IMG/VR virus record: IMGVR_UViG_3300045452_000039
Span: 1-38,239 of that record
Reading direction: 5' to 3' (one strand)
Source: a virus
DNA length: 38,239 bases
The notes under the pieces were generated by a model. That model searched no databases. It saw only the letters and a program-made list of their open reading frames with translations, and was not told the DNA's origin. Shown here in pieces: positions 23,748 to 31,824 of the stretch (position 1 is the first letter of the stretch; every line of letters starts with the position of its first letter). The translations under genes and the position numbers were made by a program.

Positions 23748-23915
23748 TCAGATGGGTGCGTGAAGCTCTTCGAGCGCCATGGCGATCTTGGTCGCCACGA
23801 CGTCTTCAGCGCTCTGGCGCACTGCCGGATCGCGCGATGCGAGGTCGGCACGCAATAGATCAGGAAGCTTGCGCACGACTTCCGCGATGACAGCTCTGTA
23901 ATCTGTGTCGCTCAT
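23748..23915 (-). CDS. 55-residue acidic-basic helical protein, hypothetical
   Basis: A short frame reading MSDTDYRAVIAEVVRKLPDL, then LRADLASRDPAVRQSAEDVV and ATKIAMALEELHAPI. It is a fully alpha-helical amphipathic protein with no stop or low-complexity region, and ends 16 bases before the HNH start, so it should be the first gene of that operon. I do not recognise the family. No HTH or zinc motif is present; a small regulator or accessory factor of packaging is possible. Confidence 0.6.
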   Translation of the reverse strand: MSDTDYRAVIAEVVRKLPDLLRADLASRDPAVRQSAEDVVATKIAMALEELHAPI

Positions 23916-23986
23916 GGATTGTGCGATGCTCTACTAATCCGGTTGAGACAAGCTTCAGGGTGAAGCCATCCCCGGAAAACGAACAA

Positions 23987-24011
23987 CGCCCGGAAGCGTT
24001 TGCCCCGGGCG
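23987..24011 (-). terminator. Terminator-like hairpin at the end of the early block
   Basis: CGCCCGG (23987-23993) pairs with CCGGGCG (24005-24011) around an 11-base loop; read on the minus strand it is followed by TTGTTCGTTTT. This GC stem with a broken T-run is a plausible intrinsic terminator for the leftward early transcript. The flanking gene-free stretch 23916-24138 is otherwise AT-rich around 24060-24130 and might hold the promoter of the HNH/structural block (TTGACG on the minus strand near 24063), but no convincing -10 is seen. Confidence 0.45.
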
Positions 24012-24138
24012 CAGTTCTGAACTCTCTATTTCGGAAGCCCTACGCTTCAGCAACAGTCCCGTCAATCACTTCATTGCACTTTACCGTTCAGAATCATGTT
24101 TTTATTTTATCTTGCTTACCAAGAATCTTAAAACCGTC

Positions 24139-24708
24139 TCACCTGATCCGGAAGAACCGACACAGGGTATCAAGCCCAAGACGCAGGTTATGCAGGTCTG
24201 CAGGAAACCAACGCAGGGCCTCGACATCATGGCAGGCGAGGATGTGCACCAGCACGCTGGGACGCCGTCCTGCCCTGCCCGTGATGTCCTGATCGCAGCC
24301 CCGCAGCATGAGCGCCGCGCCTGCTGCCTGACGCCGGATCTTGTCGACCAGTTCCGGATCGGGATCCGGCGCACCGCCTCCAAAGATCCCCTCGTTGATG
24401 AGCAGACCCGTGACCGAACGCGGCTGGTCGATGGGCAATCCCATGACCGCATTGTGGCGTGCCATGAGCTCCCCGTAGAGCTCGCCAGCTGCGTACTGAT
24501 CGGGTGTGATCTTGCCCGCGAAGGAGAGCCGTCCCAGCGCTGTGCCGAGCCGTTCGTCCCGGGCCTGTTTGGCACCGATCCCGTAGTGGCGCTGCCGGGC
24601 GTCCAGGGCCGTGCCCATGATATCGCTCTGGCTTTCGCCGCGGCGCGGCTGAACCAGCTTGCCGGACGGGTGGCGCTTGCCCGCCTTGCGCTTACGCCCC
24701 CTTGCCAC
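24139..24708 (-). CDS. Hypothetical early protein, basic N-terminus
   Basis: A 189-residue protein starting at GTG 24708 with GGAGG five bases upstream; this start lies within the end of the 62-residue gene. Residues 1-25 are highly basic (ARGRKRKAGKRHPSGKLVQP). Later motifs are RQRHYGIGAKQARDERLGT, LYGELMARHNAVMGLPIDQP and GRRPSVLVHILACHDVEALR. No known domain is evident; the basic head suggests nucleic-acid contact. As the last gene of the early operon it may serve late transcription or packaging control, but this is inference. Confidence 0.6.
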   Translation of the reverse strand: MARGRKRKAGKRHPSGKLVQPRRGESQSDIMGTALDARQRHYGIGAKQARDERLGTALGRLSFAGKITPDQYAAGELYGELMARHNAVMGLPIDQPRSVTGLLINEGIFGGGAPDPDPELVDKIRRQAAGAALMLRGCDQDITGRAGRRPSVLVHILACHDVEALRWFPADLHNLRLGLDTLCRFFRIR

Positions 24709-24880
24709 GGCCGCCTCCGTATAACCGCTCACCGATTGCAATGAGCGCTTCACGCTCCATAGTGGTTAGCCGCTGATCACTGACCGAAATGGCCAGCATG
24801 CCGTTGCGCCAGCCGTCGCGGCGTAGCTGCTCGCCGTCACGCTGACTGGCGTGATGGTAGATCCGGGAGGTCATGCTCAT
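24692..24880 (-). CDS. 62-residue early protein, hypothetical
   Basis: A small protein (MTSRIYHHASQRDGEQLRRD, GMLAISVSDQRLTTMEREAL, IGERLYGGGRGKGA) whose ATG overlaps the upstream DUF6378 stop as ATGA. The C-terminal half is a likely helix (TTMEREALIAIGERLYG). The family is not recognised. Its stop overlaps the next gene by 17 bases, showing that it is part of a coupled string of small early genes. Confidence 0.6.
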   Translation of the reverse strand: MSMTSRIYHHASQRDGEQLRRDGWRNGMLAISVSDQRLTTMEREALIAIGERLYGGGRGKGA

Positions 24881-25134
24881 GCCCGGACCTCCTTCAGGAG
24901 CGCGGCATAGCCGATGACATCGACCACGCTGTCGACATGACCGGGATCATACGCCAGCCGGGCAAGCTTAAGGTCGATCATGCACAGGGCAACTTGTGAC
25001 GGCGTGATGGGCATGCCCAGCGTGATCGACCAGCGGTCGGCAATGGCGCGAAACTGTTCCGCCGGATCGCCGTAGTCGTCGCGGCGTTCTTCAAGCACCT
25101 TGGCGGTATGGCCGAGAATGGACCAGGTGGTCAT
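24877..25134 (-). CDS. DUF6378-like phage protein
   Basis: An 85-residue protein with the pattern VLEERRDDYGDPAEQFRAI, DRWSITLGMPITPSQVALCM and LKLARLAYDPGHVDSVVDVI followed by GYAALLKE. This YGD ... W ... K-ARL ... D-D-GY arrangement is that of DUF6378, small phage proteins of unknown function with an all-helical fold reminiscent of MazG-like nucleotide-processing proteins. The acidic/Lys arrangement could mean a role in nucleotide metabolism during replication, but this is a loose structural inference. ATGA overlaps link it to genes on both sides. Confidence 0.75.
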   Translation of the reverse strand: MTTWSILGHTAKVLEERRDDYGDPAEQFRAIADRWSITLGMPITPSQVALCMIDLKLARLAYDPGHVDSVVDVIGYAALLKEVRA

Positions 25135-25667
25135 CGCACACCTCCCCAGGTCTCAATGGCCCAGAGCAGAATGGCGAGTGCGTCAGCCTCGTTGTCATCC
25201 CGAGGCGCAAAGCCACGGGCACGCATGGCATCGATCACCGCGGCCTTGTCGGCATTGCCCTTGCCAGTGGCGAAGCGCTTGATCGTCCCGACCGGCACGC
25301 CTTGGTAGGCCACGAGGTGCTCTTCACACCAAGCCGAGAGGACTGCGAGCAGACCGCCGTAAATGTGGGCGGCATCGGTACCGGCATGTCGCCGGACCTC
25401 TTCGAAGTAGATCGCCTCGATCGGCCCTGCGTCCTGATCGAGATCTTCAAGCCAGCGCCGGAAACGCAGGAAGCGCATACCGCCACCATCGTAGCGGGTG
25501 TGCTTCAGCTGGACTGTGCCGCTGGAGGTGTAATCGTCAGCGGTCCGCAGCGCCCAACCGGTGCTGGTACCGAGATCGAGGGCCAGCAAGGATCCGCGCA
25601 CGATGGTCACGGGCCTTGCGGTCGGGGTTGCGCTGCGGACCGCCGCAGGCAAAGTCAGAATATCCAT
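25131..25667 (-). CDS. RuvC-like Holliday junction resolvase
   Basis: A 178-residue RNase H-fold nuclease. LLALDLGTSTGWAL carries the first catalytic Asp31; IEAIYFEEVRRHAGTDAAH carries the Glu; FAPRDDNEADALAILLWAIE carries the last Asp residues. IYGGLLAVLSAWCEEH is a typical RuvC-superfamily helix. Such phage enzymes resolve branched replication and recombination intermediates before packaging. GGAGA six bases before the ATG supports the start. The gene follows a repeat- and hairpin-rich spacer and overlaps DUF6378 as ATGA. Confidence 0.85.
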   Translation of the reverse strand: MDILTLPAAVRSATPTARPVTIVRGSLLALDLGTSTGWALRTADDYTSSGTVQLKHTRYDGGGMRFLRFRRWLEDLDQDAGPIEAIYFEEVRRHAGTDAAHIYGGLLAVLSAWCEEHLVAYQGVPVGTIKRFATGKGNADKAAVIDAMRARGFAPRDDNEADALAILLWAIETWGGVR

Positions 25668-25900
25668 GATGATTCTCCAATGGGGAATGGGTCGTGGTGC
25701 GGACGGCGGTGGTTTTGTGCTTGGCGGTACGGGCCACCGTCGTCCGGTCTGGGCATGGCCAAGTCTGGTGGTGACCTCGCCCGCGCGTGAACCCTACGCA
25801 CGTCAGGGGTAGGCCCACCCTGATGGGTGGCCTCCCCCTTACGTAGTAAGGGGGGTTTATCTACTAAGTCCTCCGATGGACTTATCTCACTGTAAAACAT
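25655..25900 (-). CDS. Possible 81-residue protein in the hairpin-rich spacer
   Basis: The frame starts at ATG 25900 with GGAGA seven bases before it, directly after the 13-bp hairpin, and its stop overlaps the resolvase start by 13 bases. It begins MFYSEISPSEDLVDKPPLLR and then turns into a Pro/Arg/His-rich, probably unfolded sequence (PDVRRVHARARSPPDLAMPR). The good ribosome site speaks for translation; the composition and the hairpin-bearing DNA speak against a folded protein. It may be a leader peptide that controls resolvase translation. Confidence 0.4.
   Translation of the reverse strand: MFYSEISPSEDLVDKPPLLRKGEATHQGGPTPDVRRVHARARSPPDLAMPRPDDGGPYRQAQNHRRPHHDPFPIGESSWIF
25811..25880 (-). 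repeat. Series of three inverted repeats in the primase-resolvase spacer
   Basis: Three hairpins follow each other. 25811-25833 pairs AGGCCCACCC with GGGTGGCCT (one bulge). 25834-25854 is a perfect nine-base stem, CCCCCTTAC with GTAAGGGGG, around GTA. Around 25863-25880 AAGTCC pairs with GGACTT, including a degenerate copy of the nearby GGAGGACTGAG motif (GGAGGACTTAG, 25864-25874 reversed). None has a following T-run, so terminators are less likely than protein-binding or RNA-level control sites. Confidence 0.55.
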
Positions 25901-25918
25901 GGTATTTTCTCCGATTTT

Positions 25919-26034
25919 GGAGGACTGAGTGAGGACCGAGTTCACTCAGTCCTCAGTCCTCCTAAGTTGCTGATTTTATTGAGGGAGGACCGAGTGAGGA
26001 CTGAGGACTGAGTGCTCAGTCCTGAGGACTGAGT
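25919..26034. repeat. Cluster of GGAGGACYGAGT repeats in both orientations
   Basis: At least nine copies of an 11-base motif lie in 116 bases. Direct copies: 25919-25929, 25931-25940 (C variant), 25984-25994 (C variant), 25996-26005, 26003-26012, 26024-26034. Inverted copies: 25944-25954, 25952-25962 and 26015-26023. They form a 13-bp stem at 25920-25954 with a nine-base loop, and a 9-bp stem with two-base loop at 26004-26023. The right end of the cluster encodes the last residues of the primase (ELSPQD). Iteron-like dense motifs beside a replication gene suggest an origin or initiator-binding site; a translational or transcriptional control element is the alternative. Confidence 0.75.
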
Positions 26035-28319
26035 TCATCTTCACCCCCTTCCGGGTAGACCCAGACAGAGGGGTTCTCGACGTCGAGACAGACCCCCGAA
26101 TGCGGACATTTGTAGTGGCTGGGCAGGACCGGCATGGTGGTGGTGACAAGCTCGCCGGTGGCCTCGTCGACATGCTCTTCCGGTATGAAGGCCATGCCCT
26201 CGACACAGAGATATCCGTAACGGGACCGAACCGCAGGATAACCAAATGGCGTGCCATCCCGGAGGAACTTCACGAACCCCTTGGTGGCCAGAACACTGAT
26301 CCGGTCCCGGATCGTGAACTTGCTGCCAAGGCCGCCCTTGTTCTCAAACTTCTCGGTGAACTGGGTGACGGTAAACAGCCTCCCGGCAGCCGCCTCATCA
26401 AGCAGCATGCCCAGGATCACATCGTGCTTGCGAATGCGTTCGGCATCGAAGCGCGCGCCCACTTCCTTGCGGACCAGACGCTCGTTCATCGGGTTCAGTT
26501 CAACCCACTGGCCGCCGACCTTGTCGATCAGTTTCGCCGGCAGAGCAGGCCCATTGCGCAGCTCGATCTCGAGCTTGCGCATGCTCATTTCCTCATCCGG
26601 CCGGTACATGATGAGCCCGGATGTGTAGAACCCACGCAGCGAAGTCGCGCCGGACAGGGCCTGAAACGGATCCTCGGCGACCTGTTTCTTGGTCAGCTTC
26701 TTGGTGTGGTGGGCAAGGATGATCCCGGCATCAGGTGCAACCGCGTCGCGCAGTGCTTCCACCCGCTGCTGCAGAAAGAACATCATCGCGGCATTGTCGT
26801 TTTCGCCGCCGCCATCAGGCCCGCCGTCAAACAGGTTCCGTATGGGATCGATGCTGATGATGTCTGGCGGCTCACCCGGAAAATGGGCTCGGATCGCATC
26901 GGCCACGAGGCCAACCCCGCGCTCATCGAGCAGCATGCGCAGCTTGGGCGTGATGACGAGATTGCTGCGCGCAGCCGCAATGACCTCAGGTGGGAGGTCG
27001 ATTGCCTGCAGCCGTTCGCGCAGATAATGGTACTGGATCTCGGCCTGCAGGCAGAAAATGCGCAAGGGGCGCGGCGGGGCGAAACCCAGAAACGGCAGAC
27101 CTGCGGCCATGTAAGCCTGAAAGCTGATGATGAAATCGGTCTTGCCGACCTTGGGCGCACCGCCGAGCACGAGCATTCCGCCGGGCGTCAGCAGCCGCGG
27201 CGCGACGAGATCGGGCGGCATCGGGCTCGTGTCATCGAGCAGTTCACCAAAGGTGTAGGCCGGTATCTGCGCCATAGGAGGCGGCTGGGGCAATCGGACC
27301 AGCGCAGGCCCATTGCGATCGACATGAAGGCGCCACAACCGATCGGATTCCGCCTTGAGACGCTCAACTGGCCAGCTGGGCCGTAGCATGGCGGCATTGT
27401 ACTGGCAGATAGCCTCCCAGCCCTCGTCCGGGCTGATCCGGCCTTCGTGCACCTGACGGATGAAGTGGCCGATGGCCGCACTCGCACCCTCAAAGCGCGA
27501 CCAGCTATCCGCGCCGCCTTCGTGCACCGCCGTTGTCAGCACATCGCTGATCGAGGGCTTTGCGTCAGGCACAGCCGCGTCGCTGCCGATCCCGGGCATG
27601 GCCGGCATCGCGGCTACCGCTTCGGCAATTGCGGCGAGGTCTACTTCATGGCCGGATTTATGGCGCAGGATCTGGACCAGCCGCTGATTGCCGCCCTTGT
27701 GGTAAATCGTGCCCGGAACCCGGATCGGCTGGTGCGCGGAGCGAAAATGCGTGTCGCCGGCAACCTTGGACGCGATGGTCCCACGAAGCGCGCAGACCTG
27801 CTCGACGTCGCTGCCGGTGGCAGGCTCGGATAGCTTCCACCAGACATGGAGCTTTTGCGCTCCTTCAGCCGTGCGCCCGCCGCTTTCGACGACAAGGCTG
27901 GGCTCGCCCAGATGCTGCGTCAGATAGGCAAGCTTGCCCCCGACATCGCCCGTGTCGATATCGACCACGATCGCCTGCATGGCCGCTACATCGGCTGACT
28001 TTGCCTGACCGCTCTCGGCAACCGTGCCCGGGATCACATAGACGGCCGCGCCCTCGCGCCCGGCCCAGTTGGCGAAGGTGACGAGCTTCTCAGGCGCAGA
28101 GCCATCGGCATCGATCCAGATATTGTTGGGCTTGCCCTCAAGCCCCTGACCCTTCTCGACGAAGCTGCGAACCGGGATCAGGCCGTCGCAATAGTCAAAG
28201 ACCACATCGAGAAAAGCTTCGATCTGCGCGCGGTCGGGCTCGAGGTAGAGCTCCTCGAGTGCCTCAGCGTCATTGAAATCGCGCCATGGATTGAAGTGGA
28301 CGATGTTGTCCTCGCTCAC
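26016..28319 (-). CDS. Primase-helicase: RepB/AEP-like primase fused to RepA-like ATPase
   Basis: A 767-residue protein starting at GTG 28319, which overlaps the nuclease stop as GTGA; an in-frame start at 28364 lies inside that gene. The N-terminal 250 residues look like an archaeo-eukaryotic-type primase (AIVVDIDTGDVGGKLAYL with the Asp pair, KLHVWWKL with His, HQPIRVPGTIYHKGG). The middle is a RepA/AAA_25-type hexameric ATPase with Walker A GGAPKVGKTDFI, Walker B DIISIDPIRNLF and GIILAHHTKKL. A winged-helix-like tail follows. Such fusions prime and unwind the phage origin. The last codons lie in the GAGGACTGAG repeat cluster. Confidence 0.88.
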   Translation of the reverse strand: MSEDNIVHFNPWRDFNDAEALEELYLEPDRAQIEAFLDVVFDYCDGLIPVRSFVEKGQGLEGKPNNIWIDADGSAPEKLVTFANWAGREGAAVYVIPGTVAESGQAKSADVAAMQAIVVDIDTGDVGGKLAYLTQHLGEPSLVVESGGRTAEGAQKLHVWWKLSEPATGSDVEQVCALRGTIASKVAGDTHFRSAHQPIRVPGTIYHKGGNQRLVQILRHKSGHEVDLAAIAEAVAAMPAMPGIGSDAAVPDAKPSISDVLTTAVHEGGADSWSRFEGASAAIGHFIRQVHEGRISPDEGWEAICQYNAAMLRPSWPVERLKAESDRLWRLHVDRNGPALVRLPQPPPMAQIPAYTFGELLDDTSPMPPDLVAPRLLTPGGMLVLGGAPKVGKTDFIISFQAYMAAGLPFLGFAPPRPLRIFCLQAEIQYHYLRERLQAIDLPPEVIAAARSNLVITPKLRMLLDERGVGLVADAIRAHFPGEPPDIISIDPIRNLFDGGPDGGGENDNAAMMFFLQQRVEALRDAVAPDAGIILAHHTKKLTKKQVAEDPFQALSGATSLRGFYTSGLIMYRPDEEMSMRKLEIELRNGPALPAKLIDKVGGQWVELNPMNERLVRKEVGARFDAERIRKHDVILGMLLDEAAAGRLFTVTQFTEKFENKGGLGSKFTIRDRISVLATKGFVKFLRDGTPFGYPAVRSRYGYLCVEGMAFIPEEHVDEATGELVTTTMPVLPSHYKCPHSGVCLDVENPSVWVYPEGGEDELSPQD

Positions 28320-29083
28320 CGAGGCATCTCCCAGCAGCGCGCGGCCCACGAGCAGAAACGGCACTCGAAGAAGTCGGGATTGTTGGTGAGGCGCGGGAGC
28401 AGTTCGCCGGCATCAGTCGCCTGCAGGATGCGCACTGCCTTGTCGCTCATGGTCTGGGCGAGTTCGGCATTGAACGGGACCAGCTCGTGGTGAAGTTCGG
28501 CAGTATCCTTGTTGATCGCAGTGAACAGCGCAGGCGATGCAGCAATGCCGGGAACGCTCGGCTCCATATAGGCCTGATAGAGCGCAATCTGGGCTGCATA
28601 GACGGGTTTTGATTTGGTGACGCCGTCCTTGACGCACGAACGCCAGTTCTTTGCGTTCATGGTCTTGCACTCCCAGAGCGCAGGCGATCCGAGACCAAGC
28701 GTTTCCGGTGCATGGGTGATGATGCCGTCGACATGGCCGCGCAGACGGCCACCAGCAGCCGAGAAGCCAAACTGCTCCCCGTCCGGTCGATTGCCCTTGC
28801 GGGTGAAAATCTCGATCCCAGCACTACGCAACCAGGCAATCGCCAGGTCTTCGAGCACGTGACCAATGGCAAAGATGCGCAAGGTCCGGCCCGAGAAGTC
28901 GCTGCCTGCGTCCTTAGGGGTGGCAGTAAACTCGAACTGAAGCGCGCGTTCACAGGCCACGCCGACCCGCGAGCCGCCGAGATAATCCCGGGGGCTGCGA
29001 TTGGCATTGTCGGCAACGAGTCGCTCATCGACCAGTGCGTTGAGGCGATCGGCGATCGTGGGGCGGTGATTGAAGTCCAGCAT
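28316..29083 (-). CDS. Cas4/RecB-like PD-(D/E)XK exonuclease with Fe-S cysteines
   Basis: A 255-residue nuclease. RIFAIGHVLEDLAIAWL (with His75), GRLRGHVDGII with Asp119, LWECKTMNAK with Glu138-x-Lys140, and YAAQIALYQAYM (Gln165) form the PD-(D/E)XK site. Cys44 and the C-terminal Cys241, Cys244 and Cys250 (ECRFCSWAARCW) match the four-Cys iron-sulphur arrangement of Cas4 and AddB-like nucleases. The likely job is DNA end resection for phage recombination with the RecA-like ATPase encoded nearby. It overlaps the primase gene and the DUF6511 gene, so all are co-expressed. Confidence 0.88.
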   Translation of the reverse strand: MLDFNHRPTIADRLNALVDERLVADNANRSPRDYLGGSRVGVACERALQFEFTATPKDAGSDFSGRTLRIFAIGHVLEDLAIAWLRSAGIEIFTRKGNRPDGEQFGFSAAGGRLRGHVDGIITHAPETLGLGSPALWECKTMNAKNWRSCVKDGVTKSKPVYAAQIALYQAYMEPSVPGIAASPALFTAINKDTAELHHELVPFNAELAQTMSDKAVRILQATDAGELLPRLTNNPDFFECRFCSWAARCWEMPR

Positions 29084-29511
29084 CAGAATGGGCAGTCCGC
29101 TGAAGTGATTGGAGCAGGCTGGGCGGCGGCCACGCGCATCGCCTCCTGAAACCCTTCGATCCCGGCCAGGATGAGCCCGAGCATCTGGTCTCTGGTCCAG
29201 GCAGCGGGCGGCACATTCCAGCCGATGCCATCAAGCATCTTCGCAACCGGCTCGAGCCCGGCTTCGATGGCAGCATTTTCGAGGGGGGTAAGATCAACCA
29301 TATCGGGCACCTTTCGTGCTCGGGCGTGGAAGAAACTCTGGCAGCTCATCGAGCAGAACCAGACGTCAGGCCCGGAGTGTTTGGTTCGTTGGGGCCCCAG
29401 CCAGCCGAAGCCCGATGCCGGGCGCCGGCAGATGGCGCAGAGCACCCCGCGCGGATGCCAGCGGCGCAGCCGCGCCTCGGCGGTGAGATTGGCTGGAGAA
29501 CCGGGTTGCAT
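29083..29511 (-). CDS. DUF6511-like zinc-finger phage protein
   Basis: A 142-residue protein. Cys25-x-x-Cys28 (VLCAICRRPASGFGWLG) and Cys53-x3-Cys57 (VWFCSMSCQSFFHARA) make a probable treble-clef zinc site. A helical C-terminal part (TPLENAAIEAGLEPVAKML, DQMLGLILAGIEGFQEAMR) follows. This layout is that of DUF6511 proteins, common in alphaproteobacterial prophages beside recombination genes and of unknown function. It lies between the DEAH helicase and the nuclease, so a DNA-processing accessory role is likely. Confidence 0.75.
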   Translation of the reverse strand: MQPGSPANLTAEARLRRWHPRGVLCAICRRPASGFGWLGPQRTKHSGPDVWFCSMSCQSFFHARARKVPDMVDLTPLENAAIEAGLEPVAKMLDGIGWNVPPAAWTRDQMLGLILAGIEGFQEAMRVAAAQPAPITSADCPF

Positions 29512-29523
29512 GGGTGGCCTCCA

Positions 29524-31218
29524 TCACGCGGCAAGCGACAGAGGCTGTGGTTCCGCCGCGCGGATCAGGCGACGAATGGCGTCCTGGTTAAAGCGGACCG
29601 AGAGCAGCGCGGAGGCATGATACCGGGTGAGCCCAAAGTCGTTGCGATACTCGGGCGGCAGGTAGGCCAGTTGCCGATCGCTTGGAGGTTGGCGAAGCCA
29701 GCCGCGGGTCTTGTGCGCGCTTTCGTCGGTCTCATATTCGTTGAGCCAGTCGTCTGCGGCTGCAAGGCAAACGCTGCGCTCGCCGATCGCCAGCAAGTGC
29801 GGCTGGCGCTTCGAGCGCCCGCCGACTGCGTACCAGCGTCCATCCAGAAAGAACGCGCCGCTCCAGGCATGAAATCCACTGGCAACAAAAGCTGCCTCAT
29901 CGCCGAAAACATCGACCCACTGGAAATTCGATCGGCCCAGAAGGTCGATCTCGGTCATAATGAAGCTGTCGAGCTGGCCGGACTGCTTGGCTCCGGCTTC
30001 GCCTTCCCCTTCCATTCGGTCCTGAACCGGCAGGAGACAGGCGCAGATCGGACATTCGTGAGTTCCGTGCGGGACCGTGGCGCCGCACTCGGGACATTCC
30101 TTGTCCTCACCGATGTAGCCCTCAAGATCCACATCCTGATCGAGCGTGCCATGGAGCAGCGTCGAGGTACCGAAGTCGAGCACGACACAGTCGGTCTTCA
30201 CCACACCGGGGTATTCTTCCGGGTTCACAATCCTTAGGCCCCGGCCGACCATCTGAATCATAGTCGACTTGAACGAGCTGGGGCGCAGCAGAACCACACA
30301 GGAGGTCGGCGGGTGGTCCCACCCTTCGGTGAGCACCGCAACATTGACCACGACCTGCGCCTCGCCCGCATCATAGGTGGCGAGCAAACGGCGGCGATCG
30401 GCTTCCGCCATCTCACCATGGACAACAATCGTCGTGACACCATGCTGGCGAAACGCAGCTGCGACATTGAACGCATGGTCGACGGTCGAGCAGAACACGA
30501 CCGTCTGCCGATCGCCAGCATGCTCTTTCCAGTGCGCGATCACCTGATCGGTAACCGGCTCCTTGTTCATGATCGCATCAACAGCGCTCATGTCGAAGTC
30601 GGAGGCTGTCTTGCGGACCTTATTCAGCTCTTCACGTACGCCCACGTCGATGACGAAAGTGCGCGGCCGGACGAGATGGCCGGATTCGATCAGCTCGCCG
30701 ATGCGGATCTGGTCAGCGACATTGGTGAAAATGTCCCGTAGCCCCTTGCGATCGCCACGGTTGGGCGTTGCCGTAACCCCGTAGATCCGGGCCATGGGAT
30801 TGAGGTGAAGCACTCGGTCAATGATGCGCCGATAGCTGTCAGCGACAGCGTGATGCGCCTCGTCAATAACCAAGAGGTCGAGCGAGGGCATCTCCTCGAG
30901 ATTGGCGGGGCGCGACAGCGTCGGGGCCATCGCGAATGTGACCTGGCCCTGCCAGTCCTTGGAATTGGCATCGACAACCGAGGTCGTCATGCCGGGATTG
31001 ACGCGGGTGAACTTGTCGCGGTTCTGGCTCGTGAGCTCATCGCGGTGCGCAAGGACACACGCCTTCCCAGCCCCGCCATCGAGCTTCTTGCCCGTAACGG
31101 CCGAGAGGATGATGGTCTTGCCGGTGCCGGTTGGCGCCACACCCAGAGTGTTGCCGTGAATATCGAGCGCAGACAGGCTGCGCTCGACAAACAGGGACTG
31201 ACGGGGGCGAAGGATCAT
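29524..31218 (-). CDS. DEAH-box superfamily 2 helicase with C-terminal zinc ribbon
   Basis: A 564-residue helicase of the UvrB/type III restriction-helicase group. Walker A is APTGTGKT (28-35), the DEAH box is at 119-122 (LLVIDEAHHAVADSYR), GVTATPNRGD is motif III and IQMVGRGLRIVNPEEYPG is motif VI. Around residues 393-412 two CxxC pairs (CPECG and CPICAC) make a zinc ribbon. The last 130 residues form an unrelated domain (RSNFQWVDVFGDEAAFVASG). Phage helicases of this kind unwind branched DNA during replication and recombination. MILRPRQSLFVERSL is the usual start. Confidence 0.9.
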   Translation of the reverse strand: MILRPRQSLFVERSLSALDIHGNTLGVAPTGTGKTIILSAVTGKKLDGGAGKACVLAHRDELTSQNRDKFTRVNPGMTTSVVDANSKDWQGQVTFAMAPTLSRPANLEEMPSLDLLVIDEAHHAVADSYRRIIDRVLHLNPMARIYGVTATPNRGDRKGLRDIFTNVADQIRIGELIESGHLVRPRTFVIDVGVREELNKVRKTASDFDMSAVDAIMNKEPVTDQVIAHWKEHAGDRQTVVFCSTVDHAFNVAAAFRQHGVTTIVVHGEMAEADRRRLLATYDAGEAQVVVNVAVLTEGWDHPPTSCVVLLRPSSFKSTMIQMVGRGLRIVNPEEYPGVVKTDCVVLDFGTSTLLHGTLDQDVDLEGYIGEDKECPECGATVPHGTHECPICACLLPVQDRMEGEGEAGAKQSGQLDSFIMTEIDLLGRSNFQWVDVFGDEAAFVASGFHAWSGAFFLDGRWYAVGGRSKRQPHLLAIGERSVCLAAADDWLNEYETDESAHKTRGWLRQPPSDRQLAYLPPEYRNDFGLTRYHASALLSVRFNQDAIRRLIRAAEPQPLSLAA

Positions 31219-31230
31219 CGCGGCGCCTCC

Positions 31231-31809
31231 TTATTGAGCCCAGGCAGGGCGCCCACCGGTGGCGGGAGCGGACTGGGGCGGCGCGGCGTAAGTCGCTGCG
31301 CCCGGGTGCTGTGCCGATCCCATCAGGGCCGCATATTCGCGGTGATCCGGGGTGACGGCCGTGCGGATGTCGTTCTTCTCATCGCCATTGCTGTCGGTGC
31401 CGACATCGATCTTCGCGACAAACTCGATCCCATCGAGATCGGCAAAGCCGCTGATCCTGCGAGCCGCCTGTGCTTCAGGGGTATCGTGCTTGTCGGAAAG
31501 GCCGCGCGAGGAGTTGAGGATCGAGCGGATGAACCCGCGCCCCATGTTTGCCCATTCCGGACCCTTCGGGCTATGCAGCCCAATCATGCTGAACACCTTG
31601 CGCCGGGCGAAGGGCCCCTCGAGCACCGTGTATTCGACATTGAGATAGACCGCGCCCGTCGTGCCGCGCGTCGCATAGCCGCCAGTCCAGCCCTGGGCCG
31701 GGTCATCAAACCCACCCGGGCGGATGGTCATGTGGACCTTAGCCAGCGTCCCCTTCGGGATCAGGTTGGTCGTCTGCTTGGCGTCGTTAAAATCATTCCA
31801 GCTGCCCAT
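31231..31809 (-). CDS. DUF669-like protein, putative phage single-strand DNA-binding protein
   Basis: A 192-residue protein. NDAKQTTNLIPKGTLAKVHM, AVYLNVEYTVLEGPFARRKV and FSMIGLHSPKGP, followed by LDGIEFVAKIDVGTDSNG, match the DUF669 strand pattern (K-g-t-..v.i ... L.f.vleGpfagRkvf ... l.G..f.akv.v). The tail (TYAAPPQSAPATGGRPAWAQ) is Pro/Gln-rich and ends in an aromatic residue, like SSB tails that recruit partners. DUF669 genes are usually next to a Sak4-type ATPase, as here. The SSB role is inference from the neighbours and the tail. Confidence 0.6.
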   Translation of the reverse strand: MGSWNDFNDAKQTTNLIPKGTLAKVHMTIRPGGFDDPAQGWTGGYATRGTTGAVYLNVEYTVLEGPFARRKVFSMIGLHSPKGPEWANMGRGFIRSILNSSRGLSDKHDTPEAQAARRISGFADLDGIEFVAKIDVGTDSNGDEKNDIRTAVTPDHREYAALMGSAQHPGAATYAAPPQSAPATGGRPAWAQ

Positions 31810-31824
31810 ATCGGGTCTCCTTGA

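Noticed and set aside
25811-25880. Intrinsic terminator between primase and resolvase
   Set aside because: The stems are strong, but no T-run follows any of them on the transcribed minus strand.
25919-26034. CRISPR array
   Set aside because: The repeats are only 11 bases, in both orientations, with irregular or overlapping spacing and no cas genes.
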